A stretch of DNA of 31,833 nucleotides, taken from NCBI GenBank assembly GCA_964525495.1, contig CAZGHS010000013.1, positions 1-31,833 on the forward strand, given 5' to 3'. The notes under the pieces were generated by a model. It saw only the letters and a list, made by a program, of their open reading frames with translations, was not told the DNA's origin and searched no databases. The stretch is from CAZGHS01 sp964525495 (GTDB lineage: Bacteria; Patescibacteriota; Microgenomatia; JALYQM01). Positions 14,760 through 21,993 of the stretch are shown piece after piece. The first letter of the stretch is position 1; each line of letters opens with the position of its first letter. Position numbers and translations under genes: made by a program.

Positions 14760-16256
14760 TTAGTGTGTGACCTGTAAGTTGTATATTACTACTTCGCCGT
14801 AATTAGTCTCATTACATGGTTCTGAATTAGTGCAATTTGCTTGCGTATATGCTCCGGCTTTAAAATATGCTCCTGAGAAGCTTTTGTTTTGCGTGTAACT
14901 AAGTGTTTGACCGTTATACATATATTTTACAACTCCACCTGAGACATCAAAACCTACAGTGAATCGTTTATTGAGTGGAAAGTTTGCATCAACTGTATGT
15001 CCATGAGTTGTATCACCGTCAGTGATATATAGCGTTGCGCCAGTGCTACTTGATGGATTTACTTCAACTCTAAATACTGTTACATCATCGCCACCATCAT
15101 GAATTTGCCCTACTACAACACCTCGTCCATCCGTTTTATCACTGTTAGGTAAGTGTGTAACCATCTGGTCAATTGTCATAGTGCTTCTTCCGGATGTTGA
15201 AGTCCAACTTGCTAGACTTGAGCCATTATTAGTCATTTCTCTAAGCTCTGAGCGCGGATTACTTGAGTTTGTTGTTCCTGAACCAGTAACAGCGGCTCTG
15301 AATCGTACACCACCTCCTGGATTGACTATAAACCAAGGATCTAATCTAAACGTTGCAAGAGCTGGTTGTTTTGTTTCTGGTGCACCGGAAGTTGGCATTG
15401 TAACTTTCCAATTTGTTAAGTTAAGAACTTGTGCTGGGTATTGTGCTCCGCCGACTACTGGAGGCATTGTTGCTACTGCTGTTGCGCTTGGGCGAACTGT
15501 GGCACTAGGACGTACTGTTGCAGATGCACGCGCCGTAGCTGTGGCACGAGCAGTTGCAGAAGGTCGAACTGTAGCGGATGGACGAACTGTTGGACCGGTT
15601 GTTCCAGCTACAGTTGGTGCGGCAGTTGTAGGAGGAAGAGGGATCAAACCGTTTGGTCGAACACCTACGACATACATTGAATGTGCTTGGCTTGAGTTAG
15701 TGGATGCGCCTTTGAGCAAGATAATCTTTGGTGTTGAAACATCCATTGAATAAATGTCGTATAACCCACGTACATTTTCGACGTTTTTGCGTACTACGAA
15801 TGATGTGATATTGGCTTCGTCAACTGTATTAGGAGTTTCTTTGGTAAAACCTGTTGTGATCCAACTTGGAGGGTTTTTTCCTGTGATCCGGCGATAGAGA
15901 ACATAGACTTTGCTTGGCTTACAGACATACATGGCCCAGACCTTGTCGTCTACACTATCTTTTAATCCAACGTTTTCAGTTTTTACATATTTTATGCCTT
16001 GGAGTGCTGCTGGAACATTGAGGAATGAGAATCTTGTATCTCCGTTATATATTGTTTCTCCGGGAATAAGAGTACCTTGGGTGAATGAATGACCATCTGG
16101 ATTTGCGAAGAGATAATCGCTGTCTCCACATGATTGTGCATATGACGAATCGGTATTCCTTAGTGAGGGTAAAAACTTTGCTAGTCCTACTACTAGTGTG
16201 ATTGCGATTGCAACCGTTCCAATTCCTAACATCGTTCGGATATTTTGATTTCTCAT
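14760..16256 (-). CDS. Secreted family-7 polysaccharide (alginate) lyase with N-terminal accessory domain
   Basis: A 498-residue exported protein. Helix 12-30 (GIGTVAIAITLVVGLAKFL) is a signal or anchor. Residues about 40-205 form an accessory domain with SKVYVLYRRITGKNPPSW, a pattern I associate with N-terminal modules of secreted sugar-active enzymes (tentative). A Thr/Ala/Arg stalk follows (about 205-268). Residues about 272-498 are a PL7 alginate lyase domain with all three signatures: RSELR (335-339), QIH (384-386, catalytic His) and YFKAGAYTQ (464-472, catalytic Tyr470). In PL7, QIH correlates with preference for guluronate-containing blocks. The enzyme would cut alginate outside the cell by beta-elimination. 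There is no Shine-Dalgarno site. The metallophosphatase lies downstream. Confidence 0.9.
   Translation of the reverse strand: MRNQNIRTMLGIGTVAIAITLVVGLAKFLPSLRNTDSSYAQSCGDSDYLFANPDGHSFTQGTLIPGETIYNGDTRFSFLNVPAALQGIKYVKTENVGLKDSVDDKVWAMYVCKPSKVYVLYRRITGKNPPSWITTGFTKETPNTVDEANITSFVVRKNVENVRGLYDIYSMDVSTPKIILLKGASTNSSQAHSMYVVGVRPNGLIPLPPTTAAPTVAGTTGPTVRPSATVRPSATARATATARASATVRPSATVRPSATAVATMPPVVGGAQYPAQVLNLTNWKVTMPTSGAPETKQPALATFRLDPWFIVNPGGGVRFRAAVTGSGTTNSSNPRSELREMTNNGSSLASWTSTSGRSTMTIDQMVTHLPNSDKTDGRGVVVGQIHDGGDDVTVFRVEVNPSSSTGATLYITDGDTTHGHTVDANFPLNKRFTVGFDVSGGVVKYMYNGQTLSYTQNKSFSGAYFKAGAYTQANCTNSEPCNETNYGEVVIYNLQVTH
15453..15640 (-). repeat. Tandem Ala/Thr/Pro/Ser/Arg stalk repeats in the alginate lyase
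   Basis: It encodes repeated VRPSAT / ARATAT / VRPSAT units, 6 residues (18 bases) per unit, ending in MPPVVGG. The repeated DNA makes this a candidate for slippage and length variation among strains. Confidence 0.8.
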
Positions 16257-16299
16257 AATTTTATTTTGGTACTATTTTACTACTTTTGTATACATATCA

Positions 16300-16329
16300 A
16301 TACTAGATGCTTTATAAATGCCTTGTCAA
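16300..16329 (-). promoter_or_regulatory. Candidate promoter upstream of the alginate lyase
   Basis: The 104-base gap between the ArnT-like gene and the lyase holds, on the minus strand, perfect TTGACA (16324-16329), 18 bases, TAGTAT (16300-16305). The leader would be about 36 bases without a Shine-Dalgarno site. A second weaker set (TTGATA, 15 bases, TAAAAT) lies nearer the ATG. Confidence 0.5.
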
Positions 16330-16360
16330 TGATAGGTTGGAGAATATTGTGTTAGATTGG

Positions 16361-17881
16361 TCAAAAGTTGAAATTTGATTGCAGCTTTTCGGTCTTAGAC
16401 CATTTCATAAGATCGTCATACATCGTTTGTTGATTTACATTGACCCAATCTTTGTTGGTTTTAAGATTTGGTTGGTTAGTGAGATCATAGAGAGGTACTT
16501 CATTAAGGTTTCCGATTTGAGGAAGTGTTGTTTCGCAATCTTGGGGGCAGAGGATACCGATTGGCATTCCATCTACATCTGCCTTGCCTTGCATCTCGAG
16601 AAGAAAACTGAATGCCTGACTTGTATTAGAATGTTGCCATTTATAGTCATAAACGCTAAATCTTTGATCTGGATATTTTTTCTTTAATTCTTCGATGTTT
16701 ATCTGAAAGCTTTTTACTGGACTTTTATACGCTACATATTTCTGATATTGCATAAGATTGCCTGTAATTACTGTAATGAATACGATTATTCCTATTAAAG
16801 AGATTATTATTTTGAATTTGTTTTTGAATAGATTATCGAAGATAAGTGTTTTGAGCGCGTAGGATGTAAATAGGATGGTAAGAGGAAGAAGATATAGAAG
16901 ATATCCTTCGGAGCGTTCTCCTCGGTAGAATCTGTTTACGAATAATAAAGTGAAAAGAATTCCACTCAGTATCCACCAAATCGATTCAAGATTCTTTGTG
17001 AGTGCTTTATATGCAAATGATGCGGTTGTAATTAGGATCACTATTATGCCGATTTGTTGGTATCCTCCTGTTACGAACGACCAATATTGCGGTAAGAACT
17101 GTCCTAGGAATAATTTCCAACTGTTGGGAACGTAAATTCTGTACTGACCTACGAGTAGATAGTCCAATATGTTACGGGTGTTGGCAAATGATTGACCTAA
17201 TTCCCACATAATAGTGGGTACCGACGGAATAATTACGCCAATGGTCATGACTATAATCATTACTATTTTTTTCTTGATGGTTGTTTGTGGAATTAATAGT
17301 AGCGGTCCGAAGAATATAAGCAGGTTGATGGTTTGGTAATGCATGCTGAGCGCAGCTCCGAGTGAAAGTCCCATGAAGAATGCGTATTTAACTTTTTTTT
17401 GTTGCCAGAGAAGGATAAAGCTGAGAAGAAGAAGGGATGCCGTGAGGGCTACATAGGTATGTTGACCAAGTGACAGGGATCTATTAATCATTTGAGGAGA
17501 GGTGGTTGCAAGAACACCGGTAATGAGTGCAAGTTTTTCTCCTCCGATCAGTTTTCCACAGTAAAGTAATACTAGAACAGTGAGAACACCTGTGAGTCCA
17601 GTTATTATCCAGGGCGCGACGAAGGTGAAGGGTAAAACAATGTAACTGGCGATAACTACCCAATAGAATAGTGGACCGAATGCGAATGGTCCTGCAGAAC
17701 TAAAAGATCCCATTATGGGAATTTCTTTGCGACTGATTGCTTCACGAGCTATTAAGGCGTCGCGCGCGTCGTCACTTCCGAGTCCCCAATGCCACTCAAA
17801 ACCATAGAAACGCATGCAGGTTGCGAGTAATAGGATTGTGAGAACTGAGAGTTTATAACGGTGTTTTTTTATGTTTTCCAT
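16361..17881 (-). CDS. ArnT/PMT-like GT-C membrane glycosyltransferase
   Basis: A 506-residue polytopic protein (10 or more helices). The first exported loop carries GLGSDDARDALIARE, with Asp37-Asp38 at the catalytic position of GT-C (GT39/GT83, PMT_2) enzymes, then SSAGPFAFGPLFYW. Later helices follow the ArnT pattern (ITGLTGVLTVLVLLYCGKLIGG, TTSPQMINRSLSLGQ). About 110 soluble residues end the protein. It should transfer a sugar from a polyprenyl-phosphate donor to an exported acceptor. I start it at ATG 17881, 4 bases after the GT2 stop; a longer frame from 17926 would overlap GT2 by 41 bases and lacks support. Being directly behind the GT2 donor synthase strongly suggests the two work as a pair. 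Confidence 0.85.
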   Translation of the reverse strand: MENIKKHRYKLSVLTILLLATCMRFYGFEWHWGLGSDDARDALIAREAISRKEIPIMGSFSSAGPFAFGPLFYWVVIASYIVLPFTFVAPWIITGLTGVLTVLVLLYCGKLIGGEKLALITGVLATTSPQMINRSLSLGQHTYVALTASLLLLSFILLWQQKKVKYAFFMGLSLGAALSMHYQTINLLIFFGPLLLIPQTTIKKKIVMIIVMTIGVIIPSVPTIMWELGQSFANTRNILDYLLVGQYRIYVPNSWKLFLGQFLPQYWSFVTGGYQQIGIIVILITTASFAYKALTKNLESIWWILSGILFTLLFVNRFYRGERSEGYLLYLLPLTILFTSYALKTLIFDNLFKNKFKIIISLIGIIVFITVITGNLMQYQKYVAYKSPVKSFQINIEELKKKYPDQRFSVYDYKWQHSNTSQAFSFLLEMQGKADVDGMPIGILCPQDCETTLPQIGNLNEVPLYDLTNQPNLKTNKDWVNVNQQTMYDDLMKWSKTEKLQSNFNF

Positions 17882-17885
17882 AGTG

Positions 17886-18590
17886 CTAACGAAATATGTT
17901 GTACTTAAATATTTCCCAAATGGCAAGAAGTCCGTCCTTCATACGTATATGTTTTCCTTCTTCTTTTGACCTTCCGTAATAGGCAATGCCAACCTCGTAG
18001 ACTTTGGCTTTTGTTTTGGCTAGACGTGCAGTTACTTCGATTTCGAATCCAAAACGTTTTGATTCTAGCTTGGGAGCAATCTCACGGATTAGCTCGCCAT
18101 TAAACATTTTATATCCGGTCTCGACATCGCTGAGATTATATTTCGTAAGTATGTTAGAAAGGGCGGTTAAGAACTGATTCGCTAATTGGTTTTGGTAATA
18201 TATCATGCGATGAGGACGCCCGCCTCGGAAACGTGAACCGTATACTACATCTGCGTATCCTTTATGAAATGGTTCCAATAGGTACTTATATTCCTCGGGG
18301 TCATACTCTAGGTCAGCGTCTTGGATAATGACCAGATCTCCGGTTGATGCGAGAATACCTTTTTTGACTGCTGCGCCTTTACCGTGGTTTTTTTCTTGAA
18401 GTATTATTGTGTGCTGGTTTTTTAAATTATCTAGAATATCTCGTGTTCCGTCAGTTGATCCATCGTCGACAATAATTAGTTCTTTTTTGATGGATCCCAG
18501 ATCTATATTTTGAATGGTTTCAAGCACTTTCTGGATTGTTTTTTTTTCATTAAAAACGGGGATTACTATGGATAGTGTGTTGATAGTCAT
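17886..18590 (-). CDS. Polyprenyl-phosphate sugar synthase, DPM1-like GT2 glycosyltransferase
   Basis: A 234-residue soluble GT-A enzyme. Motifs in order: LSIVIPVFNE at the N-terminus, IIVDDGSTDGT (about 39-49), GKGAAVKKGI, the metal-binding QDADLEYDPEEY, VYGSRFRGG, then DVETGYKMFNGEL and FGFEIEVTARLAKTKAKVYEVGIAYYGRSKEEGKHIRMKDG. The last block, with its YxxRxxxEGKxI pattern, is typical of dolichyl/polyprenyl-phosphate mannose (or glucose) synthases without a membrane domain. It makes the lipid-linked sugar that GT-C enzymes use on the outer face. The promoter is an extended -10 box 10 bases before the ATG. It is divergent from the YpfJ-type peptidase gene across a 61-base gap. Confidence 0.88.
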   Translation of the reverse strand: MTINTLSIVIPVFNEKKTIQKVLETIQNIDLGSIKKELIIVDDGSTDGTRDILDNLKNQHTIILQEKNHGKGAAVKKGILASTGDLVIIQDADLEYDPEEYKYLLEPFHKGYADVVYGSRFRGGRPHRMIYYQNQLANQFLTALSNILTKYNLSDVETGYKMFNGELIREIAPKLESKRFGFEIEVTARLAKTKAKVYEVGIAYYGRSKEEGKHIRMKDGLLAIWEIFKYNIFR

Positions 18591-18600
18591 GAATGAATTG

Positions 18601-18609
18601 ATTTTAACA
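18601..18609 (-). promoter_or_regulatory. Extended -10 promoter for the GT2 gene, near-leaderless
   Basis: Minus strand TGTTAAAAT (TAAAAT at 18601-18606), then 10 bases to the ATG at 18590. The expected leader is about 3-4 bases. It shares the divergent 61-base gap with the box at 18630. Confidence 0.5.
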
Positions 18610-18629
18610 GATAGAAATTGTTATTAATA

Positions 18630-18638
18630 TGTTATACT
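18630..18638 (+). promoter_or_regulatory. Extended -10 promoter for the YpfJ-type peptidase gene
   Basis: TGTTATACT, with TATACT at 18633-18638, then 13 bases to the ATG at 18652, no Shine-Dalgarno site. It is identical to the box before the DUF2103-like gene (28418-28426). Confidence 0.55.
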
Positions 18639-18651
18639 ATTAATATAACTT

Positions 18652-19482
18652 ATGGCTGATTGGGGAAAAATTTTAAGTAGAGGAAATGTTGATGACAGGC
18701 GCTCGTTTGCACCTGCGGCTGTTGGCGGGGTGAGTTTGTTGGGGGTCATTGCGGTATTTCTTTTTAATTATATTTCCGGAGGCGAGATACCATTGGATGA
18801 TGTGTTGCGACAGATAGAGAAGCTTCCTGTGGAACAGCGACAAAGCGTCCAAGGAGATACATTCGAAGGTGAAGATAGTTATGAGACGTTTGCATCAACT
18901 GTTTTAGGTTCCAATAATGATATGTGGACTGAGGTTTTTAACAAGAGCAATAGAACATATAATCCTCCTCGTTTAGTTTTATTTAGAATAGGCACTGAAT
19001 CAGCATGCGGCGGTGCGACGAGTGAAATAGGACCCCACTACTGTTCAGTTGATTCAACAATATATTTAGATGAAACTTTTTTTGATGAGTTGCAGACTCG
19101 GTTTGGTGCACAAGGTGGAGATGTTGCAGAGGCATATGTGATCGCGCATGAGGTTGCTCACCACGCACAGAGTGAACTCGGAATTATGGATGAAGCTTAT
19201 GCGGGCGGACGAGAGAATGAAATGTCTGTTAAGGTTGAACTGCAGGCGGATTGTTTTGCGGGAATGTGGGCTCAGTCGATACGACATTTGCAGGTATTTG
19301 AACCAGGGGAAATACAGGAAGCCATGGATGCGGCGGCGGCTGTGGGAGATGATCGGATCCAAAAAAGAGCTACGGGTTATGTGAATCCTGAATCGTGGAC
19401 CCATGGTTCGTCTGAACAGCGAATGAGTTGGTTTACTAAAGGATATGAATCAGGTTCACTGAATGCGTGTAATACTTTCTAG
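18652..19482 (+). CDS. ypfJ: YpfJ-type neutral zinc metallopeptidase
   Basis: A 276-residue protein. After a cytoplasmic stub WGKILSRGNVDDRRS comes one helix (AAVGGVSLLGVIAVFLFNYI, about 23-42), then an exported domain with the family pattern: VLGSNNDMWTEVFNKSNRTYNPPRLVLF, SACGGATSEIGPHYCSVDSTIYLD, zinc site HEVAHH (about 166-170; HExxH with Ala where the family usually has Gly), and ELQADCFAGMWA, whose Glu is the third zinc ligand. The end has GSSEQRMSWFTKGYESG. All zinc ligands are present, so it should be active. The two Cys in SACGG...HYC are typical. The cellular target of the family is unknown. The MhqO-like gene starts 18 bases downstream but has its own -10 box. Confidence 0.92.
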   Translation: MADWGKILSRGNVDDRRSFAPAAVGGVSLLGVIAVFLFNYISGGEIPLDDVLRQIEKLPVEQRQSVQGDTFEGEDSYETFASTVLGSNNDMWTEVFNKSNRTYNPPRLVLFRIGTESACGGATSEIGPHYCSVDSTIYLDETFFDELQTRFGAQGGDVAEAYVIAHEVAHHAQSELGIMDEAYAGGRENEMSVKVELQADCFAGMWAQSIRHLQVFEPGEIQEAMDAAAAVGDDRIQKRATGYVNPESWTHGSSEQRMSWFTKGYESGSLNACNTF

Positions 19483-19488
19483 TTGTAT

Positions 19489-19494
19489 TATACT
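19489..19494 (+). promoter_or_regulatory. -10 box for the MhqO-like gene, probably leaderless
   Basis: TATACT at 19489-19494, seven bases after the previous stop codon, and 6 bases before ATG 19501, with no Shine-Dalgarno site. The -35 region would lie inside the ypfJ coding end and is weak. Confidence 0.5.
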
Positions 19495-19500
19495 GTGTTT

Positions 19501-20430
19501 ATGACTCATGGAATTCATCATATAACTGCGATCGCTTCGAATGGGCAACTAAATGTTCATTTCTATTCAAAAATCTTAGGACTTCGATTGGTTAAAAAAA
19601 CTGTGAATCAGGATGATGTGGAGACATATCATCTATTTTTTGGTGACCAGTATGGTCATCCGGGTATGGATCTGACTTTTTTTATATTTCAACCGGCTAT
19701 GCAGGGTAGAAGAGGTACTGGTTTGGTAACCACTATTTCGCTGGCTGTGCCTACAGGTTCGTTGGACTTTTGGCTTAGACGGTTTGATGAGATGAAAGTG
19801 AAGCATGACGGTGTAGTAGAAAAATTTGGAATTCGTCAGATGGTTTTTTATGATCCGGATAATCAACGATTGGAACTTGTGGAATCTGACTCGCAAGGTG
19901 AAGATGTGTGGGTTAAAGACATTGCTAAAGAGTATGCAATACAACATTTTGATAGTGCGAGGTTAAGTGTAGTGAGTAGGCAGATGATTGAGCCGATTCT
20001 TTTTAGAGTATTTGGATATGAACTAATGGCTTCAGAAGGGCACGTGCATTTGTATAAATTGCCTGATTTGAATCGTGCCAGTTTTTTGGAAGTTAGCGAG
20101 GAGCCATCGGAAGAACAAGGATTTAATGCTGCAGGTACAGTGCACCATATTGCGTTTCGAGCGAAGGACCTACAAGAACAGGCATTGATGCGGGAGGAAG
20201 TAGTGAAGCTCGGTTTATATCCTACTGATGTGATTGATCGTTTTTATTTTAAATCTGTATATTTCCGAACTCCTGCAGGTATTCTATTTGAAATAGCGAC
20301 TGATGGTCCTGGGTTCACTGCTGATGAGTCTGAAGAAGTATTAGGTGAAAAGCTTCCGCTTCCGCCATTTTTGGAGCCACAGCGCAGTGAGATTGAGCGC
20401 AATTTGCCTGCTATCTCTTTGGAGAGATAA
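19501..20430 (+). CDS. mhqO: MhqO/PcpA-like two-module VOC dioxygenase
   Basis: A 309-residue protein with two VOC modules. The first begins GIHHITAIASNGQLNVHFYSKILGLRLVKKTVNQDD and includes GRRGTGLVTTISLAVPTGSLDFWLRR, typical of the MhqO/LinE/PcpA ring-cleaving dioxygenase group. The expected Fe(II) ligands are visible: His in the opening HHIT (residues 6-7), His in TVHHIAF (about 215-216) and Glu in LFEIATDGPG (about 264). Family members open hydroquinone rings; in Bacillus MhqO with MhqD protects against quinones. The start is ATG 19501; the frame extends back to a TTG at 19483 but that overlaps the -10 box. The stop overlaps the start of the hydrolase gene (TAATG), so the two are translationally coupled. 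Confidence 0.85.
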   Translation: MTHGIHHITAIASNGQLNVHFYSKILGLRLVKKTVNQDDVETYHLFFGDQYGHPGMDLTFFIFQPAMQGRRGTGLVTTISLAVPTGSLDFWLRRFDEMKVKHDGVVEKFGIRQMVFYDPDNQRLELVESDSQGEDVWVKDIAKEYAIQHFDSARLSVVSRQMIEPILFRVFGYELMASEGHVHLYKLPDLNRASFLEVSEEPSEEQGFNAAGTVHHIAFRAKDLQEQALMREEVVKLGLYPTDVIDRFYFKSVYFRTPAGILFEIATDGPGFTADESEEVLGEKLPLPPFLEPQRSEIERNLPAISLER

Positions 20431-21047
20431 TGAGTGATTTAGACTTGTTTGATCATGTGTTTGTCGATAACAAGGCAGAGCGAACCTTGTTCTTGTTGCA
20501 TGGAACTGGGGGAAGTAAAGAAGACTTCTTATTTCTCGATGATGCGCTGGGCAAAAAGTTCAACTTAGTTGGATTGTCTGGGAATGTGGATGAAGGAGGG
20601 ATGCGTAGGTTTTTTAGGCGGATTGCTCCTGGAGTGTTTGATGAAGAGAGTATTCGCTTAGAAGGCGAGAAGCTGCAAAGGTTTTTTGCAGAATGGTGCA
20701 GAGTGCATCATGTTCAAACAGACAATATGATTTGTCTAGGATACTCAAATGGAGCAAATATGCTTCTTGCAATGTTGTTTAGGTGTTCGCTTTTTTGTGA
20801 GTATTTGGTGCTTTTGCATGCAATGTTGCCGTTTGCTGTTAAGAGCGGTTTGCTAGATTTATCTAATGTTTCTGCATTTGTTAGTATGGGCAAACACGAC
20901 GAGATGGTCTCAGAAGCAGAGCAGACGAAACTGGTCAATGTGTTGCAATCGTGTAACATACAGTTGGAATTGAAGCCTTATGATAAAGGCCATGAATTGC
21001 ATCATGAGGAGATAGGTGATGTGGTCAAATATTTGATGCTACTATAG
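20430..21047 (+). CDS. mhqD: MhqD-like serine hydrolase (phospholipase/carboxylesterase family)
   Basis: A 205-residue alpha/beta hydrolase. Visible features are the oxyanion-hole turn LFLLHGTGGSKEDF, the nucleophile elbow GYSNGAN (Ser about 106), the acid in SMGKHDEMV (Asp about 157) and the base in DKGHELHHEE (His about 188), so the triad is complete. FRRIAPGVFDEESI is typical of the MhqD/YodD branch. It overlaps the dioxygenase stop by one base and has GGAG at 20421-20424, giving the same gene order as mhqO-mhqD in Bacillus, where the pair detoxifies quinones. The exact substrate is unknown. Confidence 0.85.
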   Translation: MSDLDLFDHVFVDNKAERTLFLLHGTGGSKEDFLFLDDALGKKFNLVGLSGNVDEGGMRRFFRRIAPGVFDEESIRLEGEKLQRFFAEWCRVHHVQTDNMICLGYSNGANMLLAMLFRCSLFCEYLVLLHAMLPFAVKSGLLDLSNVSAFVSMGKHDEMVSEAEQTKLVNVLQSCNIQLELKPYDKGHELHHEEIGDVVKYLMLL

Positions 21048-21054
21048 ATAGTGC

Positions 21055-21990
21055 ATGGTGAATTTAGCAATTTATCTTTTCGCATTTTTTGTTATCTGGA
21101 TCGGCGCTGGATTGGTCATTCGTTCTGTAGAGCGGTTTGCTAAATCTCTTAAACTTTCTTCGTTTGCTGTTTCTTTTTTGTTGCTTGGTTTTTTTACCTC
21201 TCTTAGTGAATTATCTGTTGGCGTGAATTCTGTTATTCGCGATGATCCTGAGATATATGTTGGTAATTTGATAGGAGCTTCGATTGTTATTTTCATGCTT
21301 ATTGTCCCACTTTTGGCGATTGTGGGACGGACATTGGTGATACAGAAACAGTTTCGTGGTCTTAATCTGGCGCTTTCTTTGATTGTTATTGCGATGCCCG
21401 TGTTGCTTGCTATAGATGGAGAGATTGATTGGCTGGATAGCGTAATTTGTATTGCGTCGTATATTGTTTTGGCTGTGGTGGTGCAGAAGAAAAAAGGTTT
21501 GCTTGATGGTATTCCTAACGTCATGCCGCAATCGCGAAAGGGAATGATGTGGGAAACTGCCAAAATTCTTGTTGGCGTTTTTCTTATCTTTGGTGCGAGT
21601 AATGTAGTTGTGCAATACACTGAGATATTCTCTGCACAGTTAGGGATCTCAGAGTTTTTGTTGAGCTTGCTGCTCATATCCATAGGTACGAATTTGCCTG
21701 AGCTGTCGTTAGTAGTGCGTTCGGCCTTTTCTAAAAACAAGGATGTGGCTTTTGGAGACTATGTTGGATCGGCTTCTGTTAACACATTCCTTTTGGGTGC
21801 TTTGACTCTAGTTTATGGTAAACCAATAGTACTTACGAACAGTTATGTGGTGAGTTTGTTGTTTTTGATTGTAGGTTTGGGATTATTTTATTGGTTTTGT
21901 CGGAGTAGTAATAAGGTAAGTCGAGGTGAAGGAGTATTATTGTTGATGCTTTATATTGCGTTCTTGATGACCGAACTCCTGTTGCACTGA
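21055..21990 (+). CDS. CaCA family Na+/Ca2+ exchanger (YrbG-like)
   Basis: A 311-residue protein of about ten helices with two inverted alpha repeats. Alpha-1 is LLLGFFTSLSELSVGVNSVI followed by EIYVGNLIGASIV. Alpha-2 is SIGTNLPELSLVVRSAF followed by DVAFGDYVGSASVNT. The two acidic ion-binding Glu (TSLSEL and TNLPEL) are present, while the second GN(I/L)xGSN site has Asp-Tyr in alpha-2 (GDYVGS). The protein should exchange calcium against sodium or protons across the membrane. It begins 7 bases after the MhqD-like gene, so it likely shares that transcript, although no functional link with quinone defence is known. Its stop is 3 bases from the convergent ABC-F stop. Confidence 0.88.
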   Translation: MVNLAIYLFAFFVIWIGAGLVIRSVERFAKSLKLSSFAVSFLLLGFFTSLSELSVGVNSVIRDDPEIYVGNLIGASIVIFMLIVPLLAIVGRTLVIQKQFRGLNLALSLIVIAMPVLLAIDGEIDWLDSVICIASYIVLAVVVQKKKGLLDGIPNVMPQSRKGMMWETAKILVGVFLIFGASNVVVQYTEIFSAQLGISEFLLSLLLISIGTNLPELSLVVRSAFSKNKDVAFGDYVGSASVNTFLLGALTLVYGKPIVLTNSYVVSLLFLIVGLGLFYWFCRSSNKVSRGEGVLLLMLYIAFLMTELLLH

Positions 21991-21993
21991 TCG

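Noticed and set aside
15453..15640. CRISPR-like repeat array
   Set aside because: The repeats have an 18-base period, no unique spacers, and are in frame as VRPSAT-type stalk codons.
13698..15753. Long open frames opposite the stalked proteins (13698-14081 and 15181-15753 on the + strand)
   Set aside because: They mirror low-complexity Thr/Pro/Ala coding on the minus strand; their translations are Val/Gly/Ala-rich repeats with no start signals or family likeness. The same holds for + strand 29002-29490.
17882..17926. Longer start of the ArnT-like gene at 17926
   Set aside because: It would overlap the GT2 gene by 41 bases and add a stretch unlike family N-termini; ATG 17881 gives a normal short cytoplasmic start. 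Neither has a good ribosome site, so some doubt remains.
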